Source: Xestospongia muta (taxonomy: Eukaryota > Porifera > Demospongiae > Haplosclerida > Petrosiidae). From it: a DNA stretch of 64,000 bases. Positions 1-12,938 of the stretch are shown piece after piece. The position numbers and the translations under genes were made by a program. The notes beneath the pieces were generated by a model, which was not told the DNA's origin, ran no database searches, and saw only the letters and a program-made list of their open reading frames with translations. The first letter of the stretch is position 1. The number at the start of each line of letters is the position of its first letter. The stretch lies in the NCBI GenBank assembly GCA_963693285.1, contig OY848917.1, positions 13,330,192 through 13,394,191 of the forward strand. The letters are read 5' to 3'.

Positions 1-67
1 TAGTGAAATGAACAAATACTACATCATATTGATCTATGACACTTAAAACCCATCTATAAGTTCTTAC

Positions 68-280
68 CTTTTTCTTGCTAGGAGATTCTGAATCTTGAAC
101 AATGGCTTCTGAATGTTGAACTGGACCAGATCCATCAGACCATGGAGCAACAATATTGCTTCCTATAGTTGTATGCTTCTTCACAAGGTGCTGCAGACTC
201 TACATAAATTGAAACATGGTGAGGTAAATTATGGGCTTTATTTTCACCAACAATTGAAAAATAGATGGCCCGTTCTTCAA
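68..280 (-). pseudogene. R-locus relic, exon c type (left-edge copy)
   Basis: This is an exon-like block on the minus strand. It is bounded by a good acceptor (TTTTTAG before TTGAAGAAC) and a good donor (GTAAGAA at 67-61). It holds the block VGENKAHN and, in another frame, PWSDGSGPVQHSEAI. The two halves lie in different frames, so the exon is broken. Homologous blocks recur upstream of every receptor copy in this window. I do not recognise the family. The motif VG-x-x-I-x-x-P-[WF]-S-x-G-S vaguely recalls Tudor-like folds, which is a guess. It shows that the repeated unit continues to the left edge of the window. Confidence 0.45.
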
Positions 281-705
281 CTAAAAATACATTAGGTATA
301 TTATAATTATTGAACACCAGCAACACATTAGAATCAGTTGTGTCTCTATCTTATCTACACCAACATTAAAATGCCTAAAGTATGTGCAAGTCTTTTTGTC
401 AATGAGTTATTCATTCGATCTTCTTTGGAATAGTATCGTTTAAAGTGTTTCCTTTTGCCTTGTTATGAATATTTCAACTTACTTTTTAGCTACTTGCACT
501 AAACAGTGAAAATAACAATTTTTATCATATAGTTCGAACATACTGCGTTAGTACTATTTGTCACTGTATCTTTTATCACAGTAATACATCCTTTTGTACA
601 TTACCTGCATTAAACCATATAATAATATTCATTCATCACAGCTTCTGCTATAACACACACACACATGAGGCAGTCCCATATACTAATATGAAGTCATAAT
701 TAATG

Positions 706-1616
706 TTGTGCCAGTACCAGTTTATACCTCCAGTATAGTACTAGTTCCAGTACCCAGTACCAGTATAGTTCTAGTACAGTACTAGTTCCAGTATTCAGTT
801 CCACTATAGTTATAGTACAGTACTAGTTCCAGTACCAAGTATCAGTATACTTCCAGTACAGTACTAGTTCTAGTACTCAGTACCAGTATACTACCAGTAC
901 AGTACTAGTTCCCATACCCATTAGCAGTATATTTCTAGTATAGTACTACTTCTGTAATGTACTAGTTCCAGGATCCAGTATTAATCAATTTGTGCCACAA
1001 AATATTTATTTTAAAGGCTATATATATATTCACAATACCAGTATTGAAGCTTATTTAAATGTGCTCTCAATTAGGTAGTTAGAATACTACAGGTCTATAA
1101 GCATTTGGCAAAACAATCAAATGTATTTCTTGTTTAGCCAGCCAACTAGTAAAGTATAGTAGCCCAGTACTAGTACACTTCCATTACGCTACTATATAGT
1201 TCTAGCACCCAGTATAGTACAGTACTAGTTCCGGTACCCAGTACCAGTATAGTTCTAGTACAGTACTAGTTCCAGTACCCAATACCAGTATACTTCTAGT
1301 ACAGTACTAGTTCCAATATTTAGTTCCAGTGTAAATCTAGCACAGTACTAGTTCCAGTACCAAGTATCAGTATAGTTCTAGTACAGTACCAGTATAGTTC
1401 TAGTACAGTACCAGTTCCAGTACCCAGTACCAGTATACTTCTAGTACAGTACCAGTTCCAGTACCCAGTACCAGTATACTTCTAGTACAGTACCAGTTCC
1501 AGTACCCAGTACCAGTATACTTCTAGTACAGTACTAATTCCAGTATTTTACTGGAATTAAGTTTAAAATGAGGTACTATAAGTAGTTTTAGTTCTATTAC
1601 CAAAGTACTGGCACAA
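706..1616. repeat. Minisatellite inside a terminal-inverted-repeat element (copy 1)
   Basis: The outer ends are inverted copies of TTGTGCCAGTA (706-716 and 1606-1616). The inside is a degenerate tandem array of a roughly 40-base unit built from CTAGTACAGTACTAG, CCAGTACCCAGTACCAG and AGTTCC. About 975-1150 is an unrelated interruption. The unit is itself palindromic and could form hairpins. Four shorter copies in the opposite orientation lie at 9,161, 17,639, 26,519 and 38,741. I read this as a non-autonomous DNA element that carries a minisatellite; no coding capacity is visible. Confidence 0.75.
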
Positions 1617-1978
1617 TACTAGTCATAATAATAATAAATTCCCAGACTACATAATCTTTTCTATGCTATTCTAATACAGTAAAATGAACAAATACCAGAC
1701 TACATAATCAAGAGTTTGCCATCTTGTTGTCCTATTTAAAAGGTTGATTCTTTTTTACAGGCCAATGAGCCAGCCTACATAAATGGACCACCTCAATCAA
1801 TTGTAATGTTTGATGTCAATAGCTACAATTTGTTTTTGTGAACATACATTATATAGCATTAATAAAAGCACTTGCTTATATTAGCTATAGAAAGAGTGGT
1901 ATACCAGGCCACTACTTTAAGCTATATAGTCTCTTTGAGAACTTTATCAAGATTATGGAAATTGATATAAGTCTTTAC

Positions 1979-2400
1979 CTTCTTTCTTGGCTTATATAAT
2001 GGCTTTTGCATCTTGTACATTGACAGAGCTGCCATCTGACCATAATGTGCAATGTGCTCCCCTACAAATGCCTAGAACAGACAGCTGAAGTTCGTAGACT
2101 TCATTTACACAAACGAATGACAAGCACTCACTTGTTCTTCAACTAAAAAGGCGTGAGATTAGTATTTAAATATAACAGTACTAAAAGACTATTTACCTGT
2201 GACTCGCTCTTATCTACTTGTCAAAATGAGATTGTTTAATATACACGTAAGTCTTTTCCCAACCGACTTGGCCTTAATTGCTGCTTTCCGAAGAGGACGT
2301 TTTCTGCCAGTACACTCAGCCAATAGTCTGACATGGCCAGCCCCTTTCACATGGAGTGGAAGACAGGAAGGGTATGGGGAAAGCCGCATATGCGAGTTGT
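1979..2400 (-). pseudogene. R-locus relic, exons b and a (left-edge copy)
   Basis: There are two minus-strand exon-like blocks. Block b (2142-1979) starts after TTTTTAG with TTGAAGAACAA and ends at donor GTAAAG. It is a paralogue of block c at 280-68 but has stops. Block a (about 2400-2230) encodes GHVRLLAECTGRKRPLRKA in one frame, a basic stretch kept in all copies. The plus-strand open frame at 2199-2456 over the same bases is the less convincing reading, because the minus-strand reading is the one shared by the paralogues. Function unknown. Confidence 0.35.
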
Positions 2401-2460
2401 GGTCCTTTGTGGAAGATGAAATTATTAAGTCAATGAACGTGATTTTGTGGTATTAAAAAT

Positions 2461-3300
2461 AACAATGGGCGTGACTAATATAACATCCACGTGAAAAAGC
2501 ATGTCTTGTGTTTGTTGTGGAGAAGATTTATCTACATAGAAGAAATATGAGAAAGTTCTTCTACCATCTCTACCTGTTAAAGTATATGAGACTTAGAAGG
2601 ATATGCTAAGTGAAGAAAGAATAAGGCATTATAAGTGCTCAGGAACTCTTGATTATGGACTATTCCATGTGTCAAATATAAAAGTGTTTGAAGTATAAAC
2701 ACATAAATGTTGTTGATGTTGTTGATACTTTACGTGATTATGTAATTCAGTTCACTTTATTGAAGGAGTATAGATCACTCATCCTAACTGTAAACATACC
2801 TGAATATAATCTAAATTTGTCATAACTGCAAATATGTCAACAATAATTTGGTAAGTAATGTGTGTAACTCTACACTTATATCAAAAAATCCTTTTTAGGT
2901 TAGTCCATTAACCTCTTTTGACTTACATTTAGAGATTTCTTCTCTTACATGAAATCACCAAGCTAATTCAATCAAGAACCTTCTACTACATGAATGTCAC
3001 CTTCTTCTACATCAACTGTCTCTACTCCAGCAGATTGGCTATTTAATATGATAAATGTGGGTGTGGCATTTAAATTATTCACTTGTTTCTTCCATATATA
3101 GATTGATTAGACTAGGTATTAGCAGGAGTGCATGAGTGTTGTGAAGCGATGTGAAGGAGTGTCAAACTCCCATAATCAACTGTTGTCGAATGAAGCCTTA
3201 GAACATATGTCCATACATAATTGCTATGTGTTTTGTATTTTAATAGCTCCTGGGCTATAGCATCTTAGTTAGGTGTGTTTTAAATAGATAAATTTAAGAG
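2461..3300. other. Non-coding spacer
   Basis: AT-rich spacer. It contains sequence also found beside the other R copies (around 19,380-19,640, 28,200-28,490 and 40,320-40,640), so it is part of the repeated unit. I see no gene, RNA or clear regulatory site. Confidence 0.5.
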
Positions 3301-3822
3301 AAGTCAAGAAGATGACAAAGTGACCTTCTGAATGGAAGATGCAGAAGTCCCTGCTACACGAAAACAGCAGCTGACTCTGTCAATAGACCCACAGAGGGCT
3401 GGAAAGAAAAAGATGGGACATATATTTCAGGCTTACTGGAAGCCCAAGACATAAGAACTTTAAAGCTAGAAGAAAGCTACAATATAACAATGTTGTATCT
3501 GTATTCAGGGTATAAAATAACTACTAGTTCAAAAAAGGAATTTTTGTCATGGCAAACTTGGGACTTACTCAGACTTATGTATTATGGCTTCAAGAAGTTA
3601 CGTGCTAATTTCACTTCTGCTCAAGCTGGGTACACAATACATATACGTCTCAATGGTAATGCAGTTGAGACTTTCTTTACCCAGATCAAGCATGCCAGAT
3701 CAGGCCAATTATCATCAGTGAAATATGCCATTGCCAGAGGTCCAGTAATAACTAGAGGAAGCGTTCATGGCAAGCTGAGGTGTCACCATGGAGACTATAG
3801 AAATGCACCACTCTTTATATAA
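3301..3822 (+). pseudogene. Degraded transposase-like fragment
   Basis: An open stretch from 3490 to 3822 carries the blocks FLSWQTWDLLRLMYYGFK and GNAVETFFTQIKHA, then GQLSSVKYA. This has the look of the C-terminal part of a cut-and-paste transposase: an amphipathic helical segment with a conserved G-N-A-V-E-x-F-F motif. Upstream, 3301-3490 reads on in other frames with stops, so the gene is dead and truncated. I cannot name the superfamily with confidence. No partner fragments were seen nearby. Confidence 0.4.
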
Positions 3823-4234
3823 AAAAACATGATTTGACACGTAAACCATACAACTGAAAGAGGTAGTAACTCTTCCGTCTATCAATAATGTTATAAAATC
3901 AGATAATATTAATCTTAATAGCAAAAGTTATTATTTTAGTTTTAATAACACAGATGATTACTATAAGTAAATAAATCAATAATATTAATAATATTCATTG
4001 TTCCGTCACGTACTTAGCAGTACTTATGCTACGTAGGTGTATTTTCTTTATATGGAATAATCCTGACTGTGTTTCGACAATGGTTAAATACAAATATAAT
4101 AGCAGCTGGACGCTCCTTCAGACGCTCATGCGCTCCTGGTATTACACGTAAGTGTTACAGAGTGAGCTATCTCTCCTCTGTTTATAAGCTGATGGATGGA
4201 GGAGGATCTCTGCTTGGCTTACTGGAATATTGCC

Positions 4235-4660
4235 TGGAAAACAAGGAAATGAAATCAACCAAATAAAAGGAAATTAAGAAAAATGAAACTCCGGAAAATT
4301 TCAATATCAATATGGAAATGCTTATTATCATTTCAATGTTACATACATTCAGTCACAATGGTCATTGTTTCAGCTTGCTTTGTTTGTCATTGTACCCAAT
4401 GTTCAATGTAGAATATATATATCTATGCACAAAAAATCACTTGCTACCCAGTTTGGAATGTCATTTACTGGAAAATACATTATAATCACTTAAATATCAT
4501 TTGTAGATAATCATTAATGACACAGTGTGAACAATTACTTATATATCACTTATAATTGTATAATCATTATTGACAAAGTATGACAAATATTTGATAATGA
4601 ATAAACATTTATCAACCGTTTTATTTATTTCATTTCCTTGATTTCATTTTCTCATTTTGC
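4235..4660. mobile_element. MITE-like inverted-repeat element (copy 1)
   Basis: The left end (AAACAAGGAAATGAAAT) is the inverse of the right end (ATTTCATTTCCTTG and a decayed repeat of it). A second copy lies at 40,752-41,131 and a right-half fragment at 43,283-43,376. There is no open frame inside. The flank TGATGGATGGAGGAGG is also shared with the 40.7 kb copy. Confidence 0.6.
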
Positions 4661-4744
4661 ATAGTAATAAAATATATGATAATTACCTTACTAAGGTGGA
4701 AAAATAATTTGACAAAAATATGAACGACCCAGCAAAACCAACCC

Positions 4745-5248
4745 ATCTCAAAATATGAAACAGGTAAATCACTAATTTATTTTCATTAAGAAATCGTTCA
4801 GATTTGTACTCTGAATTTGTCTTGACTGTATTGCTTTACTGATGGCTCATTATAATACAGGTAAGAGTGCGTCCATTAATACTGTCAGATAATAAAAATT
4901 ACTTGATTTCTTTGGACACGGTGTCTGTTCTCAAATGTTCATTAAGTTTTGTGGATCACGTGAATGTTAGCAATCCTGACACATAGTTTATACTATCTCA
5001 AAATATGAAACAGGTAAATCCCTAATTTATTTTCATTAAGAAATCGTTCAGATTTGTACTCTGAATTTGTCTTGACTGTATTGCTTTACTGATGGCTCAT
5101 TATAATACAGGTAAGAGTGCGTCCATTAATACTGTCAGATAATAAAAATTACTTGATTTCTTTGGACACGGTGTCTGTTCTCAAATGTTCATTAAGTTTT
5201 GTGGATCACGTGAATGTTAGCAATCCTGACACATAGTTTATACTATCT
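4745..5248. repeat. Two direct copies of a 250-base segment
   Basis: The sequence from 4745 is repeated almost without change from 4995. Both copies begin near CTCAAAATATGAAACAGG and end near GACACATAGTTTATACTATCT. The segment is the 3' flank of the receptor unit (compare 12,270-12,400 and 30,730-30,870). It looks like a recent local tandem duplication. Confidence 0.85.
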
Positions 5249-5825
5249 AGACCCAATGTCACTATGTAAGGAGACTAAGGTTACTATGTTCAGTTGTCAT
5301 AGTAATGGGATAGAAGAATGGTTATAATACTTTATATAATGAACAATATGTGTTGATTTTCTATTAGTTTATATAACAGATATATGTTTGGTTAAACAGG
5401 AATCCCTTGAAATTATGTGACACTGAAGTTATACATTGGTCAGGAGTTATTATAAATATGTTACCCAATCTGATAATGTAAAGTGATTATATAAGTTCAC
5501 TACTCTCAGTTGTTATAGTAATGATTGTAATAAGATAAAGGAATGGTGTAGTATATATAATGTAGATGTTTGATTGAGAATGAAATGTTAACTATATATA
5601 TAGGAGTAATGTTGATTACATAATCATGAATTTAAGGTATTGTGTGTACATTTGAAGTTTTTAATATCTGAATTTTTAAAAAATTAATCGAAATAAGTTC
5701 ACACTTTATAATTATATTTTTAAAAGCACACTATATCAAACTTGTATAATAAAGTTAACAGCTAAAAACATTCTCTAAATATGATAATAATGTTTTAAAC
5801 ATGTCCTCCCTAAATGTAGCTATTC
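5249..5825. other. 3' flank of receptor relic A
   Basis: AT-rich sequence conserved downstream of every receptor copy (for example 13,940-14,517, 22,820-23,397 and 32,400-32,987). No coding potential is seen. It probably represents 3' untranslated and flanking sequence. Confidence 0.5.
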
Positions 5826-7660
5826 CTATTTAATGTTCACATAATTACCTCCCGATAACTGAACTGTCATCTTGTCATCATTCTTCTCTGCAGAAGTTAC
5901 ATTGGAATACACCTGTGATCTATTGTCTTTCTTCATATTAATTACTGCATAAACATGGATGCAATGAAATTTTTATCTTCTTAATTGCTATTACCTCTTA
6001 ATTGTAGATTTTCATCATTTAATTCACTTTCAACAGTATTACCATCTCTGTATTGTAAGAATCAACATTGTGGTTGATAACACTTATAACAACATTGCAT
6101 GTATACCTTGATGACAAGTATTGTCCTGTATATTCTCTTAGTGGTTTCATAATACTATAACAGAAAAGTATATATATAACAAGTACATTGTATTCTTTAA
6201 TTGGTATAAATAATTACAATTACTTTGATGGACTGGGAAAAGCATTGGAAAATCAACTTTATTACTTACAACTTTTTATGTCTTCTTCTTAGCAACCATA
6301 AGCTGCTTTAAACGAACACAATGAGTGTGATAACATTAGGGAAAAGTAAAAATCCCACACCAATAATAGGCTACGATGATAAATTCTCTTCTTAATTGAC
6401 AACTTGGAGTTGGTCTTATAAATGTTATAATTCCGTTGACTAATATTGTTATTCTATTGATTGATGACAATGTTGCTCTGTTGATCCCAATTGATGATGT
6501 CAATGTTGATGACAGTTTAATTTCATTAACTTATGATGATGTCACTTCATTGACTTATAAAATAAAAGAAACTAACCAATTTTATAAGTATAAGATATAT
6601 GATTGTTTCAAAGTACCTGCAATGAGTGTAGAGACATCACTCCATTCACTTTGAAGTGTATATTTCTCATTTGAATATGACACTACAAAGAACATGTAGT
6701 TTTGAGTACTACATAAACCACTAATGATCAGTTCAGTATATTTGGTCACTCCTACACTGAATGTGTTATCACTAACACCATAGAATACCTTATAACCATC
6801 TATTAATGGATTGTTAATAACTGGTGGAAACCATGTGACTAGAGCATCAGAGGAATTGATCCACTTTGCTGTGACATTTACTGGTTTCCTAGCAACTATA
6901 ATATACTAATTGTCATTACACAGTATTGTTTTTGTACATACCTTTAACATATATATTATTGTGAGTAGGGTAGACTTCATTTATACTATTGTAGTACTCA
7001 TCCTCAACTCTAGTGTTAGATACAGAACAATTGTACCATCCTTTATCTCTTGATTGAAATAGAAGCTCTACTAAAATTTTAGTTGGTAGTTGATAAGAGA
7101 GAATAATCTGTATAATATTGGGATAGATCAAAGTATCATTTAGTGTACAATTGATATATGTCGCTGTTCCATCTGTAACATTGAAGGATATCAGGAATGA
7201 TGAATCATCTTTGGTGGATAGTAATGACTTGAATGTTGTTTCAGTGATCTTAGGTCCATCTGAACACATCTATAAAACTATTATTGATTGTTAATTCAAC
7301 TTAACTCACTGTTTATTCTATACATATGTTCCTTGTATAGTGCTATCTGTAATGATTGATTTACATTATGTTCATTTGGTATAACACATGTATAAATACC
7401 CTCAAGCTTATTCAGCCCATAGTCACGATATAGTCCAATCTGTCGCATAAAATGTAATGATGAAAGGTCATTTACTGTAGACACTTGAGTACCATTACGA
7501 TAATACTAAACTCCAATATTAGACTCGTTTTTAGGACTTTGAGACCACAAGGCATCATCTAATCCATCATTGTTTGGATCATCTCGATAGAAATAATTTG
7601 CAGGAATCATGAAATTATTTGGGTAGGATATATTATTGTATCCTTCATACAATCTCACTC
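5826..7660 (-). pseudogene. Receptor relic A (Ig-Ig-FN3, no signal peptide)
   Basis: Relative of the intact receptor at 32,988-35,298. Exon 2 (7660-7310, Ig 1), exon 3 (7259-6942, Ig 2) and exon 4 (6895-6617, FN3) keep splice sites, lengths (351, 318, 279) and phase. Exon 2 has a nonsense codon TAG at 7508-7506 where the others have the Ig-core Trp of GVWYY. The membrane exon (about 6558-6270) has a stop soon after VNEVTSS. The tail exon (from about 6048 down) has an in-frame TAA after GNSN and a one-base deletion that the other relics share. No signal-peptide exon is found upstream, where a (CATA)n tract sits. Exon 3 is better preserved here than in the 14.5 and 23.4 kb copies. Dead or not, it cannot make the full receptor. 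Confidence 0.8.
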
Positions 7661-7710
7661 CTATATTATTATAAGTATATATATATATATATAATTATAA
7701 ACATATATTT

Positions 7711-7758
7711 ACATACATACATACATACAAACACACATACATACATACATAAACACAT

Positions 7759-7798
<40 letters not shown>

Positions 7799-7849
7799 AC
7801 ATACATACATACATACATACATACATACATACATACATACACACATACA

Positions 7850-7883
<34 letters not shown>

Positions 7884-8021
7884 CATACACACATACACAC
7901 ATACATACATACATACATACATACATACATACATACATACATACATACATACATACATACATACATACACTCATACATACATACATATATACACACATAC
8001 ACACATACATACATACATACA

Positions 8022-8055
<34 letters not shown>

Positions 8056-8086
8056 CACACATACATACATACATACATACATACAT
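7711..8086. repeat. (CATA)n microsatellite
   Basis: About 375 bases of CATA/CACA repeats. It gives long artificial open frames on both strands (Tyr-Ile-His on plus, Met-Tyr-Val-Cys on minus). It sits exactly where the intact receptor has its first intron, signal-peptide exon and promoter. Confidence 0.97.
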
Positions 8087-8120
8087 TTTTGATATTAGCT
8101 TTGGTCACTGATTTTATAAC

Positions 8121-10690
8121 TTAGACAGACATCACTTTATAGTACTGTACTTTTTCATCATCCATTATTGCCAAAAGAGGTATGTTAAGACTAACAATTT
8201 CTCGAGTTTACATATTATGAAGAAACAAGCACCTCATGAGAATTCTATACAACAAAAAGAGGTATTATTTACACACACAAATAAAGTGCACTGCTGTTGT
8301 GTCTGTTCTAATTTAGCAAATAATTTACATTTTTCATTATAGTTACTTTTTTAGGCAAGGTTTCTTTATAATTGGAGACTTTTGTAAGGCTTTCCACTTT
8401 TGAGCATTATCCTTTAAAGTGCTATTATTAGCTTTCTTAGGTATATTTCCATTTACTTCCTTGGCTACTGTAATTTTAGGGTAAAACATTATATAATTTT
8501 ACCTACAAATAATAAAGATATATTGAGAGTTTTTATCACAGGAATGTAGTTATTTGTTGATGAACAATGTAAATTAATATTTCTAACCGCTTTACACAAT
8601 AATTTCATTTATCACACCTAGCGTAATTAAATAATGAGGTATACCTTATATAAACATAAAGTCATAATGGAAGTAACTTTTTAATTAAATTTATCAGTCT
8701 AAAGTAAGAGTATTTAATATGGTAGCTTTTGTATGACTTAATTAGAATTTTGTTGCCTTTTAATAAGTGGAGGAGCTATTAATCTTTTCTATGCTATTCT
8801 AATATAGTGAAATGAATGAATACCAGATTGTATTGATCTACAACATTTAAAACTCATCTATACATCCTTACTTTTTTTCTGCCATGCTGAATTTGAATCT
8901 TGAATAATGGCCTCTGCATATTAAACTGGTCCAGATCCATCAGAAAATGAAGCAAGAATATTGTTTCCTACATTTGTATGCTTCTTTACAAGGTGTTTCA
9001 GACTCAATACTTCAATTGACACATGTAGAGAAAATTATGGGCTTTATTTTCACCAACAATTGAAAGACACACAGCCTACTCTTCAATTAAAAAACATATT
9101 AAGTAATTAAAATTATTAAACAATAATAAAACACTAATGTCAGTTGTGGCTCTATTAGTGTTGTGCCAGTAATTTGTACTACTAGAACTACTTATAGTAC
9201 CTCATTTTAAACTTAGTTCCAAGAAAATACTGGAACTAGTACTGGGCACTGGAACTAGTACTGTACTAGACCTATACTGGTACTGGGTACTGGAACTAGT
9301 ACTGTACTAGACCCATACTGGTACTGGGTACTGGAACTAGTACTGTGCTAGATCTATACTGGAACTAAATATTGGAACTAGTACTGTACTAGACCTATAC
9401 TGGTACTGGGTACTGGAACTAGTACTGTACTGAAGGTATAAACTGGTACTGGCACAATATTAGACTCTATCTATTTATGTCAACATTAGAATGCCTAACC
9501 TATGTGCAAGTCTTTTTGCCAATGAGTTATTTAATCATTTCTTCTTGGAGTAGTATCCTTTAGAGTGTTTCCATTTGCCTTGTTATGAGTATTTCAACTT
9601 ACTTTTTAGCTACTGGCGCTAAACAATGACAATAACAATTCTAATTATAATTATAGTTCAAACACACATTGTTAGTACTGTTACTATTTGTTACAGTATC
9701 TTTTATAATAATAAAATCTTTTATCACAGTAATACATGCTTTTGTACATTACCTGCACTATACCATGTAATAATATTCATTCATCACATTTTCCGTTATT
9801 AGACACATGAGCAGTCCTAAATACAACCGTGATGTCATAATAATAATTTCCCAGACTATATAATCAAAAGTTTGCTGTGTTATTGTTAAAAGATTGATTG
9901 TTTTCAACAGGCCATCAAGTCAGCTTATAAATGGACCACCTCAATAAATTGTAACATGTTAATAGCTACATCTTGTTTTAGTGATCATAATTATCATAGC
10001 ATTAATAAAAGAACTTGCTTATTTTAGCTACTGAGAGAATGCAGTATGCCAGGGCACAGTTTTAAGCTATATAGTCTCTTTGAGAACTTAACTATCAAGA
10101 GTACAGAAATTCATTCTTACTTTCTTTCTTGCTAGCTAGTATAATGGGTTCTGTATATTGCACTTTGCCAGAGCTGCCATCTGGCTAAGTGTCCGTAATG
10201 TGCTCCCCTACAACTGCTTCATCCAAAGATGTTTCTGTTTCTAACTCAAGTAGAACAGACAGCTAAAGTTCGTAGATCTCGTTTCACCAACGAATGAAAA
10301 TCACACACTTGTTCTTTAACTAAAAAGGGCTGAGATTAGTATTTAAACATAACACTACTATAAGACTAGTTAGCCGTGACTCGATCTTATCTACATGTCG
10401 AAATGAGATGCTTACGTGTGTAAATCTTTTCGCAAGCGAGTTAGCCTTAATTGGTGCTTTCCGAAAAGGAAGTTTTCTACCAGTACACTCAGCCAATAGT
10501 CTGACATGGCCAGCCCCTTTCGCATGGAGTGGAAGACAGGAAGAGTATGGGGAAAGCCGCATATGCGAGTTGTGGAAGATGAAATTATTAAGTCAATGAA
10601 TGTGATTTTGTGGTATTGAAAATAACAATGGGCGTGACTAATACAGTATCCACGTGAAAAAGCATTTTTTGTGTTGCTTGTGGAGAACAT
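8121..10690 (-). pseudogene. R-locus relic, copy 1
   Basis: Decayed multi-exon minus-strand locus. In transcription order it holds block a (about 10560-10420, basic, AECTGRKLPFRKAPIKA), block b (about 10315-10130, ending KVQYTEPII) and block c (about 9090-8870, VGNNIL and SDGSGPVQYAEAII). Block d follows (about 8490-8335, SPIIKKPCLKK with a one-base deletion against the 16.8 kb copy). The last block is about 8175-8121 (IMDDEKVQYYKVMSV, then stop). Blocks b and c are paralogous exons. Stops and frameshifts break b, c and d. The family is not recognised. Repeated V-Q-Y motifs could be tyrosine sites or part of a small beta fold; this is unproven. Confidence 0.45.
9161..9457. repeat. Minisatellite inverted-repeat element (copy 2)
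   Basis: The ends TTGTGCCAGT (9161-9170) and ACTGGCACAA (9448-9457) are inverted. The inside holds about five units of a 40-base repeat (GGAACTAGTACTGTACTAG and a GGTACTGGGTACT part). The orientation is opposite to copy 1. TATTAG occurs just outside both ends and may be a target-site duplication. Confidence 0.8.
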
Positions 10691-10922
10691 TTATTTACAT
10701 AAAAGAAATATGAGAATATTCTTCTACAATCTCTACCTGCTGAAGTATATGAGACTTAGAAGGATACGCTAAATGAAGAAGAAGGCTTTATTAGTGCTCA
10801 GGAACTCTTGATTATGGACTATTCCACGTGGAAAGGATGAGAGCATTTGAAGTATAAACACAGATTACGTACGTGACTGTGCAATTCAGTCCATTTTTTG
10901 AAGGAGTGTAGATCACTCGTCT

Positions 10923-12266
10923 GGGCATTGTATTCAGACTGAGCATGGAAAAATAAGATATACTAGTAAATACCTCACTACTGCTATGTATCCCATTACA
11001 TTTGAGTGGCTAATCCTTGCTTAATAATCCTATCTTATACTTTCAGATACAGAAAATGGAGTAATAGAGTGAATGGAACCAAATTCTAAATTTATATGTA
11101 ACATTTATTAGTAGATGGATGTTAAGCTGGATAATGTTCCTTGAACTGATGTAGCCAAGCTAACACTGATTGTTCACGTGATGAATACTGGTTGAGTTCA
11201 TGTTGTAATTATCAATCAGTATCTTGTTGTAAAGAAAAGTGTGCAAAGGCCATGTTTAATTGAGTCACAGTTTGGTGATCAGTCAGAATTTGCTATGTGA
11301 ACTCGTTGTACTGCCAAAGAAGCGACTATAGAGTAAAGTTAACACCTAAAAAAGTAAAGTTAAAGAAGTAACTACTCGTCTCCCATGGTCTTTATTGGTA
11401 CATGTCAATATATCATGGTAAATATATGAGAATCAGGACATATAATGTATTGTTAAGTCAATCTATAATTGATAATGAGAGAGAGAATATAATTATTATA
11501 TATAAACAATACATACCACGAGTCATTTGTCATTCAATAAAAACAAAAGTAATGGCTTCAGCATTGGTCTTTTAACCAACAATTATCATAAACTACACAT
11601 TGATCAGTCTCTTCAATAAGACAACGAGATTGAACTTGTTAAATTAAGCTACAGATAAACGTCAAGGAATATCACTTAGTGGAGACTTGACTAACTCGTC
11701 TGGTTGAGTCATTTTATCATTCAAACTAAGCAAAAGCTGTTATTTCAGCAAATTTTTTTTATCGAACTTAAATAACTGGTACTTGTTTGGTTATATACAT
11801 TGCAAGAAGCATCTACTTTTAGACATATAATCAATATTCAATCATCTAATTAATTAATATGTATGTATATATTTATAATAACAGTATCAAAATTTAAGAC
11901 AGATACTAAGCCAGGTACTGATAAGCCATTTAGACTTAAGGCGCGTTTGGCTACCTAGTTTAGTCTTTTTAATAAGAATAGCGCGACTTTACTAAGAAAG
12001 AAACAGTCTAAAGCAACGTGTTCTTATTTGTTCTAAATAATTTGTCCTAAATCTTTTAGTAGTGTCATTGGTATAAGAAGAAAGAGCTACAAAACTACTT
12101 TTATTCATGTTTTCGTCGTAAAATAAGTAATTTAAAAGTGAATGTCTGTAATGTTAACAACTTTTAATAATCAAAGATAAAGAAAAATATATAAATGATA
12201 ATAATAAATAAAATAAATAATTTAATAAAAGAAAAAACTTAATGCCTTCATACATCAATATAATAG
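10923..12266. other. Repeated-unit spacer
   Basis: No gene is seen. The stretch is shared with 20,030-21,150 and 29,790-30,726. It carries the conserved block GGCGCGTTTGGCTACC followed by GAATAGCGCGACTTTAC near 11,940. The part 10,923-11,140 is also found at 28,790-29,010, where it belongs to a longer repeat relic. Confidence 0.5.
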
Positions 12267-12938
12267 AGGTAAGAGTGTGTCCAGTTAATACTGCCAGGTA
12301 ATAAATTATATTTGCTTATTTAAATTATATTGCGTTTTCGAATGTTCATCAAGTTTATGGATCACGTGATCGTTAGCAATCCTATACTTCAATGGCCGCA
12401 AGGGTACGCAATGTCACCATGTAAGGAGACTAAGGTTACTGCGTTCAGTTATCATAGTAATGAGATAGAAGAATGGTTATAATACTTTCTATAAAAAAAC
12501 ATTTGTCTTTGGTTAAACAGGAAGCCCTTGAAGTTATGTGACACTGAGGCTATACGTAGGAGAGAAGTTATTATAAATGTGTTATCCAGTCTGACCATGT
12601 AAAGGGACTACAAAAGTTTACTACTCTCAGTTGTTATAGTAATGATTGTAATAAGATAAAGGAATGGTGTAGTATATATAATGTAGCTGTTTAATTGAGA
12701 ATGAAATGTTAACTATATATATAGGAGTAATGTTGATTACAAAATCATGAATTTAAGGTATTGTGTGTACATTTGAAGTTTTAAATATCTGACTTTTTAA
12801 AAATTAATCGAAATAAGTTAACATTATATAGTTATATTTTTAAAAAGCACACTATATCAAACTTGTATAATAAAGTTAACAGCTAAAAAACATTCTCTAA
12901 ATATAATAATAACATGTCCTCCAAAAATGTAGTTATTC

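Noticed and set aside
706..1616. Regularly spaced repeats resembling a CRISPR array
   Set aside because: The units are degenerate, contiguous and without unique spacers, and the setting is an animal genome. It is a minisatellite.
7619..8092. Long open frames of His/Tyr/Ile (plus) and Met/Tyr/Val/Cys (minus)
   Set aside because: They are translations of the (CATA)n microsatellite. The same holds for the N-terminal parts of the frames at 15,987-16,586 and 24,868-25,467.
10408..10599. Plus-strand open frame shared between units (also near 2,199)
   Set aside because: The minus-strand reading (AECTGRK block) fits the R-locus exon series; the plus reading has no splice or motif support.
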